From Armatimonadota bacterium (GTDB lineage Bacteria; Armatimonadota; Fervidibacteria; Fervidibacterales; Thermosaccharophagaceae), in assembly GCA_025062195.1 (NCBI GenBank), contig JANXAS010000032.1, forward strand, positions 1 through 36,469: DNA of 36,469 nucleotides. The letters are read 5' to 3'. Under the pieces are notes generated by a model. It had not been told where the DNA came from. It did no database searches and was given only the letters and a program-made list of their open reading frames with translations. The position numbers were made by a program, and so were the translations under genes. Of this stretch, positions 1 through 9,424 are shown piece after piece. Within the stretch, counting starts at the first letter, position 1. Every line of letters starts with the position of its first letter.

Positions 1-3
1 CGT

Positions 4-891
4 ATGCCTATTGATAAGGCAACATGGCGAGTCAAAGTCGGTCTGGCACAAATGCTTCGTGGGGGCGTGATTATGGATGTCACAAATGCGGAGCAAGCGC
101 GCATCGCCGAGGAAGCAGGTGCTGTAGCGGTGATGGCGCTTGAAAGAGTGCCAGCTGACATAAGGGCAGCAGGCGGTGTGGCGAGGATGGCGGACCCGGA
201 AAAAATACTTGAGATTATGGATGCAGTCTCAATACCGGTGATGGCTAAGTGCCGAATTGGGCACTTCGTTGAGGCGCAAATACTTGAAGCGCTCGGCGTT
301 GATTTCATTGATGAGAGCGAAGTCTTAACACCGGCTGATGAAATGCACCACATAGACAAACATCGTTTCAAAGTGCCATTTGTGTGTGGCGCAAGAGACT
401 TAGGGGAGGCGCTCAGACGAATAGCCGAAGGTGCTGCAATGATACGCACAAAGGGGGAGGCAGGGACGGGCAATGTGGTTGAGGCTGTAAGGCACATGCG
501 TGCAATCATGGATGAGATAAGACGCTTGCAGAGCATGCCGAGAGAAGAACTGATGGCTGAAGCTAAGCGTCTTGGCGCACCATACGAGCTTGTGCTTGAA
601 GTCTCTGAGACCGGCAGGTTGCCAGTGCCTAACTTCGCAGCCGGCGGTATTGCCACTCCAGCCGATGCAGCCCTAATGATGCATCTTGGTGCAGAGGCTG
701 TATTCGTTGGCTCAGGCATATTCAAGAGCGAAGACCCATACAAGCGCGCTAAGGCGATAGTTGATGCTGTCACCTACTACGATTGCCCAGAGGTGTTAGC
801 GGAGATATCTCGCGGTTTGGGCGAAGCTATGCCGGGAATTGATGTTAGGAAATTGCGCGATGAGGAAAGGTTGGCTGTGAGGGGTTGGTAG
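4..891 (+). CDS. pdxS: Pyridoxal 5'-phosphate synthase, lyase subunit PdxS
   Basis: PdxS makes PLP from ribose 5-phosphate, glyceraldehyde 3-phosphate and ammonia delivered by PdxT. The 295-residue product is full family length and follows the Bacillus protein almost throughout: GGVIMDV near residue 20, [10 protein letters not shown] near 46, the ribose-binding lysine in VMAKCRIGH (Lys82), the second lysine in RTKGEAGTG (Lys150), the phosphate-binding segment [10 protein letters not shown], and the C-terminal RGW. Asp25 in IMDV is the conserved aspartate. The ATG lies at the window edge, so the ribosome binding site cannot be seen and a slightly longer start cannot be ruled out, although the N-terminus already matches the family. 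pdxT follows 112 bases downstream on the same strand, as expected for the two-subunit enzyme. Confidence 0.98.
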   Translation: MPIDKATWRVKVGLAQMLRGGVIMDVTNAEQARIAEEAGAVAVMALERVPADIRAAGGVARMADPEKILEIMDAVSIPVMAKCRIGHFVEAQILEALGVDFIDESEVLTPADEMHHIDKHRFKVPFVCGARDLGEALRRIAEGAAMIRTKGEAGTGNVVEAVRHMRAIMDEIRRLQSMPREELMAEAKRLGAPYELVLEVSETGRLPVPNFAAGGIATPADAALMMHLGAEAVFVGSGIFKSEDPYKRAKAIVDAVTYYDCPEVLAEISRGLGEAMPGIDVRKLRDEERLAVRGW

Positions 892-992
892 GGACACAGC
901 AGAAAAACAGCCTTCGCTTGCCCGCACACTGTAAGCTAATGAAGACACCGTTTATACGCCTTGAGCAGCAGTGATAAGCCAACGACTGAAAT

Positions 993-1000
993 AAGGGAGG
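993..1000 (+). promoter_or_regulatory. Shine-Dalgarno site of pdxT
   Basis: AAGGGAGG precedes a run of in-frame GTG codons (1004, 1010, 1013). Spacing favours 1010 over 1004. Confidence 0.6.
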
Positions 1001-1003
1001 CTT

Positions 1004-1651
1004 GTGATAGTGGTGGAAGGTGACATTTTGGGCAAACTTGCTCAACAAGAAATTGCCTTACGCATCGGTGTGCTTGCGCTGCAGGGCGATTTTAGAGAGC
1101 ATATGAATATGGTAGAGCGCTGCGGACATGAGCCAATTAAAGTGCGCCTGCCGGAAGAAGTTGAGCTGATTGACGGCTTGATAATACCGGGCGGCGAGAG
1201 CACAACATTCGGAATCATCATGGAGAGATACAATTTGATTGCCCCGATACGAAAGGCAGCTTCATCAGGCATGCCAGTATTCGGAACTTGTGCGGGCGCC
1301 ATCGTCATTGCGAAAGAAATAGAGGGCAGCAACCAACAGCGCCTCTCAATTATGGACATATCCGTCAGAAGGAACGCCTTTGGCAGGCAAGTCAACAGCT
1401 TTGAAGCGGACATTGAAATAAAGCAACTTGGTGAATTGCCATTCAGGGCTGTATTCATCCGTGCACCAATCATTACCAAAGTTGGTGAAGGGGTTGAAGT
1501 GCTTGCCACATTTGAGGGAAAAATCGTTTTGGCAAAGCAGGGCAACATAATAGCGTGCGCCTTCCATCCGGAATTGACTAACGACTTGCGTCTCCATCAA
1601 TACTTCATTTCGCTGTGCGAGACTTATGCAAAGGGACGGATGAATAAGTGA
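1004..1651 (+). CDS. pdxT: Pyridoxal 5'-phosphate synthase, glutaminase subunit PdxT
   Basis: PdxT is the class I glutamine amidotransferase that hydrolyses glutamine and passes ammonia to PdxS. The triad is visible: Cys96 in FGTCAGAI, and His188 and Glu190 in FHPEL. PGGESTT (near 62) and NAFGRQVNSFE are family signatures. The usual family N-terminus corresponds to RIGVLALQG at about residue 20, so this reading gives roughly 18 extra residues. The ribosome binding site AAGGGAGG (993-1000) sits only 3 bases from the GTG at 1004 but 9 bases from the in-frame GTG at 1010, so the real start may be 1010 or 1013. It very likely forms one operon with pdxS. Confidence 0.96.
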   Translation: MIVVEGDILGKLAQQEIALRIGVLALQGDFREHMNMVERCGHEPIKVRLPEEVELIDGLIIPGGESTTFGIIMERYNLIAPIRKAASSGMPVFGTCAGAIVIAKEIEGSNQQRLSIMDISVRRNAFGRQVNSFEADIEIKQLGELPFRAVFIRAPIITKVGEGVEVLATFEGKIVLAKQGNIIACAFHPELTNDLRLHQYFISLCETYAKGRMNK

Positions 1652-1724
1652 GCACCTGGTTGAGCACCCTCGCACAAAAAACTTATCACCTGCTTGTGCC
1701 CCAACCGTAATGGAGTGATGCACT

Positions 1725-2564
1725 TTGCTGCGCTATCGCCTGCTCAGCGCTGCAGTTGGGCTGCCAGCAATGCTCTTGGTCATCTACATCAACGGCGCAT
1801 TTTTTGCTATCTTGGTTTGCGCCATTGCAATGATAGGGGCACATGAACTTATGCTGGCGATGAAGCGGGCAAACATAGAGGTTGTTAAGGAAGTCGCATT
1901 CCCATGCACCGCCGCAGGCATTATCGGAACTTATGCGTTTGCCAACGACGCCTTTTCGTTGCTCCTGCTTTGGTGCTCTGTCGCTTTCATATTGGTCTTT
2001 GGGAGTATGGGCTTTTACATCCTGGTTCATTCTGGCAGGGAACATCCTGGGGAGCGCACGGCGAGCATCAGTGCCACATCTTTCGTCACCGTATACGCAT
2101 GCATGTTCTCATTCATGCTCATGCTCCGTCAGCGCGAGAATGGATGCCAACTGATGCTCATGACATTGCTCACCGTCTGGGGAGCCGATGCAACGGCTTA
2201 CTTTGTTGGGAGAAAATTTGGTGGCAGAAAGATATGCGAGCGCATAAGCCCGGGAAAAACCATCTCAGGAAGTGTTGCCGGTGCGCTCGCTGCATTAGTG
2301 CTTGCTCCAACACTGTCAATAATCATGGGCGTCATTCCGGCGCTCGCGGCAGGCTCACCCACGCCTATTGAAGCGCTGCCGGTTGGTCTCATCGGTGGCA
2401 TCTTTGGGCAACTTGGCGACATGTGCAAAAGCGTCATCAAGCGAGATCTCGGGATCAAGGATTTCGGCACTTTAATTCCCGGACATGGTGGTGTCCTTGA
2501 CAGGTTTGATAGCTTGCTCATCTCAACGCCGCTTGTATACTTTTACACCGCTGCCATGTTGTAA
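1725..2564 (+). CDS. cdsA: Phosphatidate cytidylyltransferase (CDP-diglyceride synthase)
   Basis: CdsA makes CDP-diacylglycerol from phosphatidate and CTP in the cytoplasmic membrane, the branch point for phospholipid head groups. The 279-residue protein is strongly hydrophobic with about eight membrane segments. Near the C-terminus it has the full CTP-transferase signature: SVIKRDLGIKD, then IPGHGGVLDRFD, containing the metal-binding aspartates. The start is TTG; GGAGTGA six bases upstream supports it. It lies 73 bases after pdxT on the same strand and may be cotranscribed with the PLP genes, although the functions are unrelated. No terminator was recognised after it. Confidence 0.95.
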   Translation: MLRYRLLSAAVGLPAMLLVIYINGAFFAILVCAIAMIGAHELMLAMKRANIEVVKEVAFPCTAAGIIGTYAFANDAFSLLLLWCSVAFILVFGSMGFYILVHSGREHPGERTASISATSFVTVYACMFSFMLMLRQRENGCQLMLMTLLTVWGADATAYFVGRKFGGRKICERISPGKTISGSVAGALAALVLAPTLSIIMGVIPALAAGSPTPIEALPVGLIGGIFGQLGDMCKSVIKRDLGIKDFGTLIPGHGGVLDRFDSLLISTPLVYFYTAAML

Positions 2565-2636
2565 ATTTTTAGCCCGCCAAAAGCTCAACCACCCAGAAGC
2601 CATCAGCGGCGTGATGCCCATGCTACTTAGACAGTA

Positions 2637-3605
2637 TTAAACAGCCATGATGAACCTATCAAGTGATGTGGCTAATTCTGAGAGCAGATTAATTGGGCGT
2701 GGGCGCTCGGCATAAAATTTTGAGCGCTGCAGGAACTCGCCAATTAGCCTGTGCCTTCGCAGCGACATTGCAACTGATAGCGTCTTTTCAGCGCGCCCCA
2801 TCCTACCCCACCCGCCATCCTCAAACTGCAAGCTGAGCAAAAGCGGTATAGAGTTTTTAACCTGCCTCATTGCCAGCTCACCCTGAATGCTGCCAAGCCC
2901 GTAGAGCACGAGGAATGTGATTGAGACATCGCAGTTCCATATTCCGTCATCGCGCTGAAGCGATTCAAGCCACAGCGTGATCTCGTTACGAACGATCGTC
3001 GCCTCCATCGTCTCTTCATCAGCGAGCGCCACAAGCATGTAAACGGCACAAGGTATGCAGCACACCCCATCGGCAAGATACTTCTCAACTAACCACCTTA
3101 CAGCCCTTCTGTATGCTTCATCTTCATATCGCCATTTCCTCAATCCCAAGAGCACATACGCGGTGAAGCCGAGCGAGAAAGTTCCGGGGGTAAACTCACC
3201 GCCATCAAGGCTTTGGTAGACAGTTGGTATAGTTGGGCGCTCATAAAAGTTGCCATCGCTCGTCTGATAAGCCTCAACAAACTCAATTGCCCTCACAATC
3301 TTCGGATGAGATGCCTGCACTCCAAGGTGTGAAAGCCTCCAAAGCTCGTATGCAGTCCACCCAACCGAGCCCTTCCAACTGCCCCTCGGAAATTGCGACG
3401 AAAGTATGCCCCTGCGCAACCTCTCAACTAAAGGGACATCTCTCTTGAGCCTGAAGCCGAGCATATCTCGCCTTGCGATGATGCCCTGCAGCGTTTGGCT
3501 GCGCCAGAGGAAGGAGAAGGGATGCCTCGGAAACTCCTTTAGCTCCTCAAGGAAGTTCTTCAATCGCTCATGTTGATCAACCAACTCGTCCCGTTCATCC
3601 ATCAC
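2637..3605 (-). CDS. Alpha/alpha-toroid protein, terpenoid cyclase/prenyltransferase-like
   Basis: The 322-residue soluble-looking protein has no signal peptide or membrane segment. It contains repeated motifs of the squalene-cyclase/prenyltransferase beta-subunit toroid, each a helix followed by a Q-x(3,4)-DG-x-W-like turn: ILSSQFPRGSWKG (about 88-100), YQTSDGNFYE, LESLQRDDGIWN, and LLSLQFEDGGWG (about 260-271). It lacks the DxDD catalytic acid motif of class II cyclases, so enzymatic cyclase activity is doubtful; a binding or scaffold role is possible. The start is GTG at 3605, with GGGGTGA nine bases upstream and an ATG directly after. It lies 118 bases downstream of mutS on the same strand and may be cotranscribed. 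I do not know its substrate. Confidence 0.8.
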   Translation of the reverse strand: MMDERDELVDQHERLKNFLEELKEFPRHPFSFLWRSQTLQGIIARRDMLGFRLKRDVPLVERLRRGILSSQFPRGSWKGSVGWTAYELWRLSHLGVQASHPKIVRAIEFVEAYQTSDGNFYERPTIPTVYQSLDGGEFTPGTFSLGFTAYVLLGLRKWRYEDEAYRRAVRWLVEKYLADGVCCIPCAVYMLVALADEETMEATIVRNEITLWLESLQRDDGIWNCDVSITFLVLYGLGSIQGELAMRQVKNSIPLLLSLQFEDGGWGRMGRAEKTLSVAMSLRRHRLIGEFLQRSKFYAERPRPINLLSELATSLDRFIMAV

Positions 3606-3723
3606 TTGGCATGCTCACCCCAAAATGCTGTCTTTTGGCTAAAGCAGGGTATCATCCACCCTCACAGCCTAAAGCGATCGCAACCGAAACACGCCCCTGC
3701 ACGCTGCCCTCGTTTTGAGATTT

Positions 3724-6360
3724 TCAACCCCTCTTACTAACGCCTCCCTTGAGCTGCTTGCACCATTCGTAAATTTTGCTTAGGGCTTCAAGCGGTGTCA
3801 TAGAATCCGGGTCTATTCGTTGAAGCTCCTCAATGATTGGGTGCTGTTGGAATTCAAACAGCTTGAGTTGTATTTGTGGGGCAACCTCCTTAGCGCTTTC
3901 TTTTGATGGTGCAATCCGTTTTTCACTGCCAGGCTGTTCAAGCTGCGCCAACACTTCCTTAGCCCTTTCAATTGCTCTTGATGGCAAGCCGGCGAGCTTA
4001 GCTACCTGTATTCCATAACTTTTATCAGTTCCACCGGGAACAATGCGGTAAAGGAAGACGATGCTGTCACCCTCCTCCTTAACGGCAGCCCTGAAGTTGC
4101 GCACCCTCGGAAGCAGTCTCTCAAGCTCGTTCAAGTGGTGGAAGTGAGTTGCAAACAAACACTTTGCGCCGATGTCGTGGATGTATTCCGCAACTGCCCA
4201 TGCTATGCTCACACCATCAAATGTGCTTGTGCCACGCCCAACCTCGTCAATCAGTATTAGGCTCCTCTGTGTGGCATTGTTGAGTATGTTGGCTGTCTCA
4301 TGCATCTCAACCATGAATGTGCTCTCACCGGTCGCTATGTTGTCGTGGGCGCCCACACGCGTGAATATCCTGTCAACCACACCAACCTCAGCATGCGCTG
4401 CCGGAACAAAGCAACCCATTTGCGCCATGAGCACTATGAGCGCAACCTGGCGAAGGTATGTTGACTTGCCTGCTGCATTCGGTCCGGTGATGATGAGCAC
4501 TTGATTTGAGGTTGAATTAAGCTCACAATCATTCGGCACAAAGGGCTTATCGCGCTGCACTCGCTCTATCACAGGATGCCTTCCAGACCTAATCTTGATC
4601 ACATCACCATCGTTGACTATCGGTCTCGTATAGCCATAGCGGTCTGCAAGCTCAGCAAAGCATAGGAGCACATCAATCGTGGCGATGGCTTGTGCCGTGC
4701 TCAAAAGCTCGCCGCTTCGTCTCGCCACTTCGTCCCTTAGCTCGCAAAAGAGCTGATACTCAATCTGGCATATCCTTTCATGAGCGCCCAGCACTTTCGC
4801 CTCAAGCTCTTTCAACTGCGGCGTTATGAAGCGCTCGGCATTTGCCGTAGTTTGCTTGCGTATATAATCGCTCGGGACAAGGTGCAAGTTCGGCTTCGTC
4901 ACCTCAATGTAATATCCAAAGACCTGGTTGTAGCCAACACGCAGAGACTTTATCCCAGTCCTGCGCCTCTCACGCTCCTCAAGCTCAAGAATCAACTCTT
5001 TGCCGTGAGCGCTCACGCTGCGCAGCTCATCAAGCTCCTCGTTATATCCATCCCGTATTATCCCGCCATCCCGTGCTGATACTGGCGGGTCATCTGACAA
5101 CGCCCTGCACAACAATTCGCTCAAGTCGTCGCAAGTGCACATTTGCGAGCGCAATTCGCAGAGCAGCTGCGAGCCGACATTTGACATTGCTGAAAGCAAT
5201 TTAGGTATCACCTCAAGAGCGCTCCTTACCAATGCCAAATCCCTCGGGTTAGCTGTTTTAGTTGCAGCTCTGCTTGTAAGCCTTTGTATGTCGGGCATTG
5301 AGCGAAGACACTCAATCAACTGTTTGCGTAGAACGACATTGCGGAGCAGCTCCTCAACCGCGTCAAGGCGGCGGTTGATTTGAGCCACATCAAGCAACGG
5401 TTGAAGCAGCCAACGCTTGAGCAGCCTGCCACCCATCGGAGTGACAGTTAAGTCAAGCACGGATAGCAAGCTTCCCTGATACTCGCCGAGTATTGTCTGG
5501 GTCAATTCAAGGTTGCGCCTCGCTGATGCATCAAGCGTCATGAACTGGCTGAGCGAATATGTGCTCAGTGTGCGTATATGCTCAAGAGCTGCTATGTGTG
5601 TCTCTTTAAGATATGAGAGGACCATGGCAGCTGCAGCGATTGCAGCATCCATACCTTCGCAGCCAAAGCCTTTAAGAGATGTGGTGCCAAAGTGGTTTAT
5701 AAGCATTTGAGCTGGCGATACCAATGCGCCAAGTTGATAAGGTGTCACGCGAGGCGAGCAAGAGCTCAAGAGTTGCGCTAATAGCGATGCATCCTCTGAT
5801 ATGCTGTGCGGCAAAAGCAGTTCAGCCGGCTGTAACCTGCCCAACTCCTCTGAGACGGAATTGAAGCCATCTGAGATGTCAACTTCGGTCACCGCGAATT
5901 CGCCCGTTGAGACATCGGCAACAGCTATGCCGCACCTCTGCCAATGCTCGTCGGGGTAAAGCGCAACAAGGAAATTATTTTCGCGCGCATCCAAGAATGG
6001 CTCTTCAACAACTGTCCCGGGGCTGAGGACACGCACAACTTCTCGGCGCATCAACCTGCCGCTTGTTGCGGTATCGTCAAGCTGCTCACACACTGCCACT
6101 TTATAGCCGGCTTCAAGGAGCTTGCCAATATAGCGCTCAACTGCATGGTGCGGTATACCGCACATCGGCAGCCTTACACCTTTGCCGAAGTCGCGTGAGG
6201 TCAAAACAAGCTGAAGCACCTGCGAACCGATCTTAGCATCCTCGCCGAACATTTCGTAGAAGTCGCCGAGACGAAAGAGCAGTATGACATCGGGGTATTG
6301 TTGCTTGATGCGAATGTATTGGCGAAGCATCGGAGTTTGCCTTTCATATCGGTTATCCAT
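3724..6360 (-). CDS. mutS: DNA mismatch repair protein MutS
   Basis: MutS recognises mismatches and small loops in DNA and licenses repair through MutL. The frame is open further upstream, to 6645, but the family N-terminus starts at the ATG at 6360: TPMLRQYIRIK is followed by GDFYEMF, containing the mismatch-reading Phe34 and Glu36. This start gives 878 residues, normal for the family. The C-terminal ABC-type ATPase has Walker A GPNAAGKST, the signature segment STFMVEM, Walker B LILIDEVGRGTSTFDG, and the ATHFHHL switch. The C-terminal end (YEWCKQLKG) resembles the usual dimerisation tail. The 285 open codon bases upstream carry no conserved MutS sequence and are not included. Confidence 0.97.
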   Translation of the reverse strand: MDNRYERQTPMLRQYIRIKQQYPDVILLFRLGDFYEMFGEDAKIGSQVLQLVLTSRDFGKGVRLPMCGIPHHAVERYIGKLLEAGYKVAVCEQLDDTATSGRLMRREVVRVLSPGTVVEEPFLDARENNFLVALYPDEHWQRCGIAVADVSTGEFAVTEVDISDGFNSVSEELGRLQPAELLLPHSISEDASLLAQLLSSCSPRVTPYQLGALVSPAQMLINHFGTTSLKGFGCEGMDAAIAAAAMVLSYLKETHIAALEHIRTLSTYSLSQFMTLDASARRNLELTQTILGEYQGSLLSVLDLTVTPMGGRLLKRWLLQPLLDVAQINRRLDAVEELLRNVVLRKQLIECLRSMPDIQRLTSRAATKTANPRDLALVRSALEVIPKLLSAMSNVGSQLLCELRSQMCTCDDLSELLCRALSDDPPVSARDGGIIRDGYNEELDELRSVSAHGKELILELEERERRRTGIKSLRVGYNQVFGYYIEVTKPNLHLVPSDYIRKQTTANAERFITPQLKELEAKVLGAHERICQIEYQLFCELRDEVARRSGELLSTAQAIATIDVLLCFAELADRYGYTRPIVNDGDVIKIRSGRHPVIERVQRDKPFVPNDCELNSTSNQVLIITGPNAAGKSTYLRQVALIVLMAQMGCFVPAAHAEVGVVDRIFTRVGAHDNIATGESTFMVEMHETANILNNATQRSLILIDEVGRGTSTFDGVSIAWAVAEYIHDIGAKCLFATHFHHLNELERLLPRVRNFRAAVKEEGDSIVFLYRIVPGGTDKSYGIQVAKLAGLPSRAIERAKEVLAQLEQPGSEKRIAPSKESAKEVAPQIQLKLFEFQQHPIIEELQRIDPDSMTPLEALSKIYEWCKQLKGGVSKRG

Positions 6361-6795
6361 AATACATCGCCAACCTGCTACCCGTAATCCATTTCGCTCA
6401 TCGGCGCATTGAAGGTGACAAAGTTTGATGTCCCTCTTAAAGCCAAAGCTATATACGCTCAGCACCGTTTGATGAAAGATAAAATATTTTGGCAATGCTA
6501 AATGATGTGTAGCAGTGGAGTGTAGCCTCCCCCAATCCCCATCCTTCAAAATAGCACATGCTCTTTGCCGCCTACAAGCCTTGCAAACCTTATTTAGCCT
6601 TCCAGAACGATGTCTTCCATTTAAGCAGAGGCAGGCAAAACCCATCCTAAGTTTCAGGGCGGACTTTGTCGACCATCTTTACGAGCTCCCTTAGCGATAA
6701 AATGAGCAAGCAAACACAACTTCCCATTCCTTAAGCATGCTGACACACTCATCCTTTCGCTCCGTGGCACTTTGGGCTACCCCTGTGCTTTGACA
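6361..6795. other. Gene-free spacer upstream of mutS
   Basis: This 435-base gap separates mutS from the Gfo/Idh gene, both read leftward. It is open in the mutS frame up to 6645, but that translation is cysteine- and arginine-rich and resembles no known domain. I see no RNA gene, repeat or clear terminator; it presumably holds the mutS promoter. Confidence 0.5.
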
Positions 6796-8004
6796 TCAAA
6801 GCCCCCAATGGGCATTTATGTCCGCTTGGTAGCATTCAACATTTCCGTCAATCACATCCTGGATTTTTACAGCGCTTCCAGTGGCAGCCGATTCGTAAAT
6901 TGCGATTGATACAGCTTCGTCTCTCATTCCATCCTCCGCATCAACTTCGGGCTGACGACCGCTCCTTATCGCGTCAAGGAAGTCATAGCATTCAATCGTG
7001 AAAGGTTCTGTAATGCCGTGAGGGAATAGGCACATGCGCTGTTCTTCACTCAGGCTTTGCAGAAACTCATTTTGCAACTCGGAGAGACGGCGCACCCTGC
7101 CATCAACACGGTGAATGAGCGCCCCAGAAAATGGACCGTGAAATGCATCGCCTGAGTCAATTAGCGCTCCATCACTCCCGTAATAGACGACATGTGTGAA
7201 CTGATGACCCGGCGCTGCCGATGTGTAGCTCCAAAAGCCATTCATGCCGGATGAGAAGTTTAGTATAGCCATCCAAGTATCCTCACGGAAGTCGTAAACT
7301 ATCTGACCGTCCTTATTGTGGGGGCGCTTTTGCAGCTGCTTAACTTGTGCAAAGACGCTCTCAATCTCGCCAAATAAAACCCGCATAGTGTGTATGAAAT
7401 GCACACCGCTGTCAAATACCAATCCGCCACCACCAAGGTATCTGTCAACCCGCCAATGCCACTTTGGTGCATTCCACTCTTGCGGTGGCGGACTCCAAGA
7501 GATCTGCTGGGCGTAAAACAACCTCGGCTCACCAATAAGTCCAACTTCACATATCGCCCACTTAGCCGTCCTCGCCGGTAGACTACGAAAACACTGCTCA
7601 GCAGTTGCTGCTATCCTGCCAAAGCGCTTTGACGCCTCAATGACAGCCTTGGCAGCTTTTATAGTTATCCCGACCGGTTTCTCCAAAAGCACATGTGCGC
7701 CAGCTTCCATGCATTGTATTGCATGGATGTGATGCAGACCGTGTGGTGTGCAAATATCCACTGCATCAACGGCTTCGTTCTTGAGCATCTCTTCAAGCTC
7801 GGTGTAAATGCTGATGGGCTCATCTTGCACACTTGAAGCCTCCCTTGCAAACCCTTCGGCACGCTCTCTAACTGTGTCGCACATAGCCACGAACTTGAAT
7901 AGCTCAGGCTCACGCCGCTTTATCTCAATGTAACCTTTAAGGTGCGAGCGAGCTATGCCACCACACCCAACCATCGCAAGCTTTATCGGTTCAGATGAGG
8001 ACAT
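6796..8004 (-). CDS. Gfo/Idh/MocA family oxidoreductase
   Basis: This is a 402-residue NAD(P)-dependent sugar or inositol dehydrogenase-type protein. The N-terminal Rossmann domain shows the dinucleotide loop VGCGGIARSH (12-21), the DICTPHGLHH strand-loop (about 83-92) and the family motif EKPVG (108-112), whose lysine is catalytic in the family. The C-terminal alpha/beta domain contains LGGGGLVFDSGVHFIHTMR, with the usual metal-less aspartate/histidine active-site pair. The substrate cannot be read from sequence. The ATG at 8004 follows GGGTTGAG. It lies 120 bases downstream of a GH172 glycosidase on the same strand, suggesting the pair degrades or modifies a glycoside, one hydrolysing and one oxidising the sugar. 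Confidence 0.93.
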   Translation of the reverse strand: MSSSEPIKLAMVGCGGIARSHLKGYIEIKRREPELFKFVAMCDTVRERAEGFAREASSVQDEPISIYTELEEMLKNEAVDAVDICTPHGLHHIHAIQCMEAGAHVLLEKPVGITIKAAKAVIEASKRFGRIAATAEQCFRSLPARTAKWAICEVGLIGEPRLFYAQQISWSPPPQEWNAPKWHWRVDRYLGGGGLVFDSGVHFIHTMRVLFGEIESVFAQVKQLQKRPHNKDGQIVYDFREDTWMAILNFSSGMNGFWSYTSAAPGHQFTHVVYYGSDGALIDSGDAFHGPFSGALIHRVDGRVRRLSELQNEFLQSLSEEQRMCLFPHGITEPFTIECYDFLDAIRSGRQPEVDAEDGMRDEAVSIAIYESAATGSAVKIQDVIDGNVECYQADINAHWGL

Positions 8005-8124
8005 CTCAACCCACCCCCTCAGGATTTTATGCGAACCTGAAAGCGCAACCTTGCACTCATAATGTCACTTCACCTGAACAACTTACACTTGCATTGCATT
8101 ATGGCATAGTCAGCTTAATCCTGT

Positions 8125-9189
8125 TCATCTTGACCACCTATCACATATTGGCGGCATGGGTGGGAACTGCGCGTGCGGCTCAGTCTGATACCAGTAAGCC
8201 ACTGAAGCGATGTCATCGGTAAGCGGCTGATACTTGCCGTTGGGATACCATCCGAGAGCTTGTATCGTAACTTTGAGGTCGTGCTTAAACCTTATTGGGT
8301 CGCATATGTGCCACCTGTAAAGGGCATGTCTTGGGACCTCACCTGGCTCTTTGCGATAAAGCGGGTAGCCAAGAAATGGCGTGCAATATGTTTGACCGCC
8401 AAATCCCCAAGCACCACCGAAGTAGTCCTCTGTGCCGGTGCCGCAAATCGTCGGATAATCGGTGTCGCCATCAATGTAGAATTTAACCTCGCCCTCACCC
8501 CACCAACCGTTTGAGAGTTGCGTCCACGCTATGAAAGTCCCAACATAGTGACCTTGCCCAACAACGCCATCAAGTATTATGTGCTCCGGGTGCTCCCGTC
8601 TTGTCATTGAGCGGCGCCATTGCGCATGGAAGTAGGCTGCATTGTCAGAAACATCGGTGAGCGCGTATGTGATTTGGTAAAAGAAGCCCCCGATATCTTC
8701 CCAACGCTGATTCTCAATCGTGATGAGCGCCCTTCTCCTGAATGGCATCGGAAAGTAGCAGTTAAATCCACCAGATGGATTTACAGATATGGGAAGCGAG
8801 TTAACATTGTATCTCAAGCCATGCCCATTGCAGAAGAAATCGCCAAGCGGGACTTCAACTGACGGTGCTGTTTCATCATCCCAATAGAAGCGAAGGATGC
8901 AATCCCTGTATGCGCGCGCATCAACGGTTATCCAAATGTGTTGGACTATGCCACTGCCTTTAATATCGGCAAGCGTCGTTGTGCTTTCAGCTTTAAGCGT
9001 TATGCATGGACGGACCTTCCAGCCGACGCCGAGATTTGATGCCGGGCTTTTCTCATCCGGGATAGCCATGGCGCCTTTGCCCTTTTCCCCTGTTGGGTTC
9101 TCCGCAGATATTGAACGCGTCTCAGCATCGGAGAGGATGGGGAGAGCACCCAAGCCAAAGCAACATGCGCCGCAAAGCAATCCCTGCAT
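8125..9189 (-). CDS. Secreted DUF2961 / glycoside hydrolase family 172 protein
   Basis: The 354-residue protein begins with a probable signal peptide (hydrophobic residues 3-20, then an Asp/Glu stretch). The body is the DUF2961 fold, now classed as GH172, which includes alpha-fructofuranosidase/difructose-anhydride and arabinofuranosidase activities and works as jelly-roll trimers or hexamers. Visible family motifs: GIVQHIWITV, LRFYWDDE, VPLGDFFCNGHG, WWGEGEVKFYIDGD and GTGTEDYFGGAWGF. The glutamates in the last two are the likely catalytic pair by comparison with characterised members. The ATG at 9189 is chosen over an upstream codon at 9222 because GGGGGTGA lies five bases before it and the signal peptide starts there. 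It probably forms an operon with the downstream Gfo/Idh gene. Confidence 0.92.
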   Translation of the reverse strand: MQGLLCGACCFGLGALPILSDAETRSISAENPTGEKGKGAMAIPDEKSPASNLGVGWKVRPCITLKAESTTTLADIKGSGIVQHIWITVDARAYRDCILRFYWDDETAPSVEVPLGDFFCNGHGLRYNVNSLPISVNPSGGFNCYFPMPFRRRALITIENQRWEDIGGFFYQITYALTDVSDNAAYFHAQWRRSMTRREHPEHIILDGVVGQGHYVGTFIAWTQLSNGWWGEGEVKFYIDGDTDYPTICGTGTEDYFGGAWGFGGQTYCTPFLGYPLYRKEPGEVPRHALYRWHICDPIRFKHDLKVTIQALGWYPNGKYQPLTDDIASVAYWYQTEPHAQFPPMPPICDRWSR

Positions 9190-9194
9190 TTCTC

Positions 9195-9202
9195 TCACCC
9201 CC
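9195..9202 (-). promoter_or_regulatory. Shine-Dalgarno site fixing the GH172 start
   Basis: On the minus strand GGGGGTGA is followed by five bases and ATG (9189). This decides between that ATG and an upstream in-frame start at 9222. Confidence 0.7.
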
Positions 9203-9424
9203 CACAGTGATGGTCTCCGCAAAGTGAGGTGAACGCTATAGAAGTCAAGAATAACACCGGATGGGCGAACGCGTCATACACCAACCCGGACTTCATGATG
9301 GCTGAAAAAGCGCATAGCGCAAAGGCTTGCCTTACCCGGAGCCGAAAACCAAAATTGGCGTGTGAAACCCGTTACCCATCTTAATGCTGGCAACATCCGC
9401 AGAGGCATGAAGAGGTGATGAATA

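Noticed and set aside
1042-1548. 168-codon frame opposite pdxT
   Set aside because: Antisense shadow of conserved pdxT codons without a ribosome binding site or family match.
5944-6198. Open frames opposite mutS
   Set aside because: Fully inside the conserved mutS coding region; no independent support.
6361-6645. Open extension of the mutS frame that would add 95 residues
   Set aside because: The translation is cysteine- and arginine-rich, unlike MutS, while the family N-terminus begins precisely at the ATG at 6360.
9190-9424. Possible TPP riboswitch before the thiamine-binding protein
   Set aside because: The conserved CTGAGA and ACCTGATC-type cores are not present.
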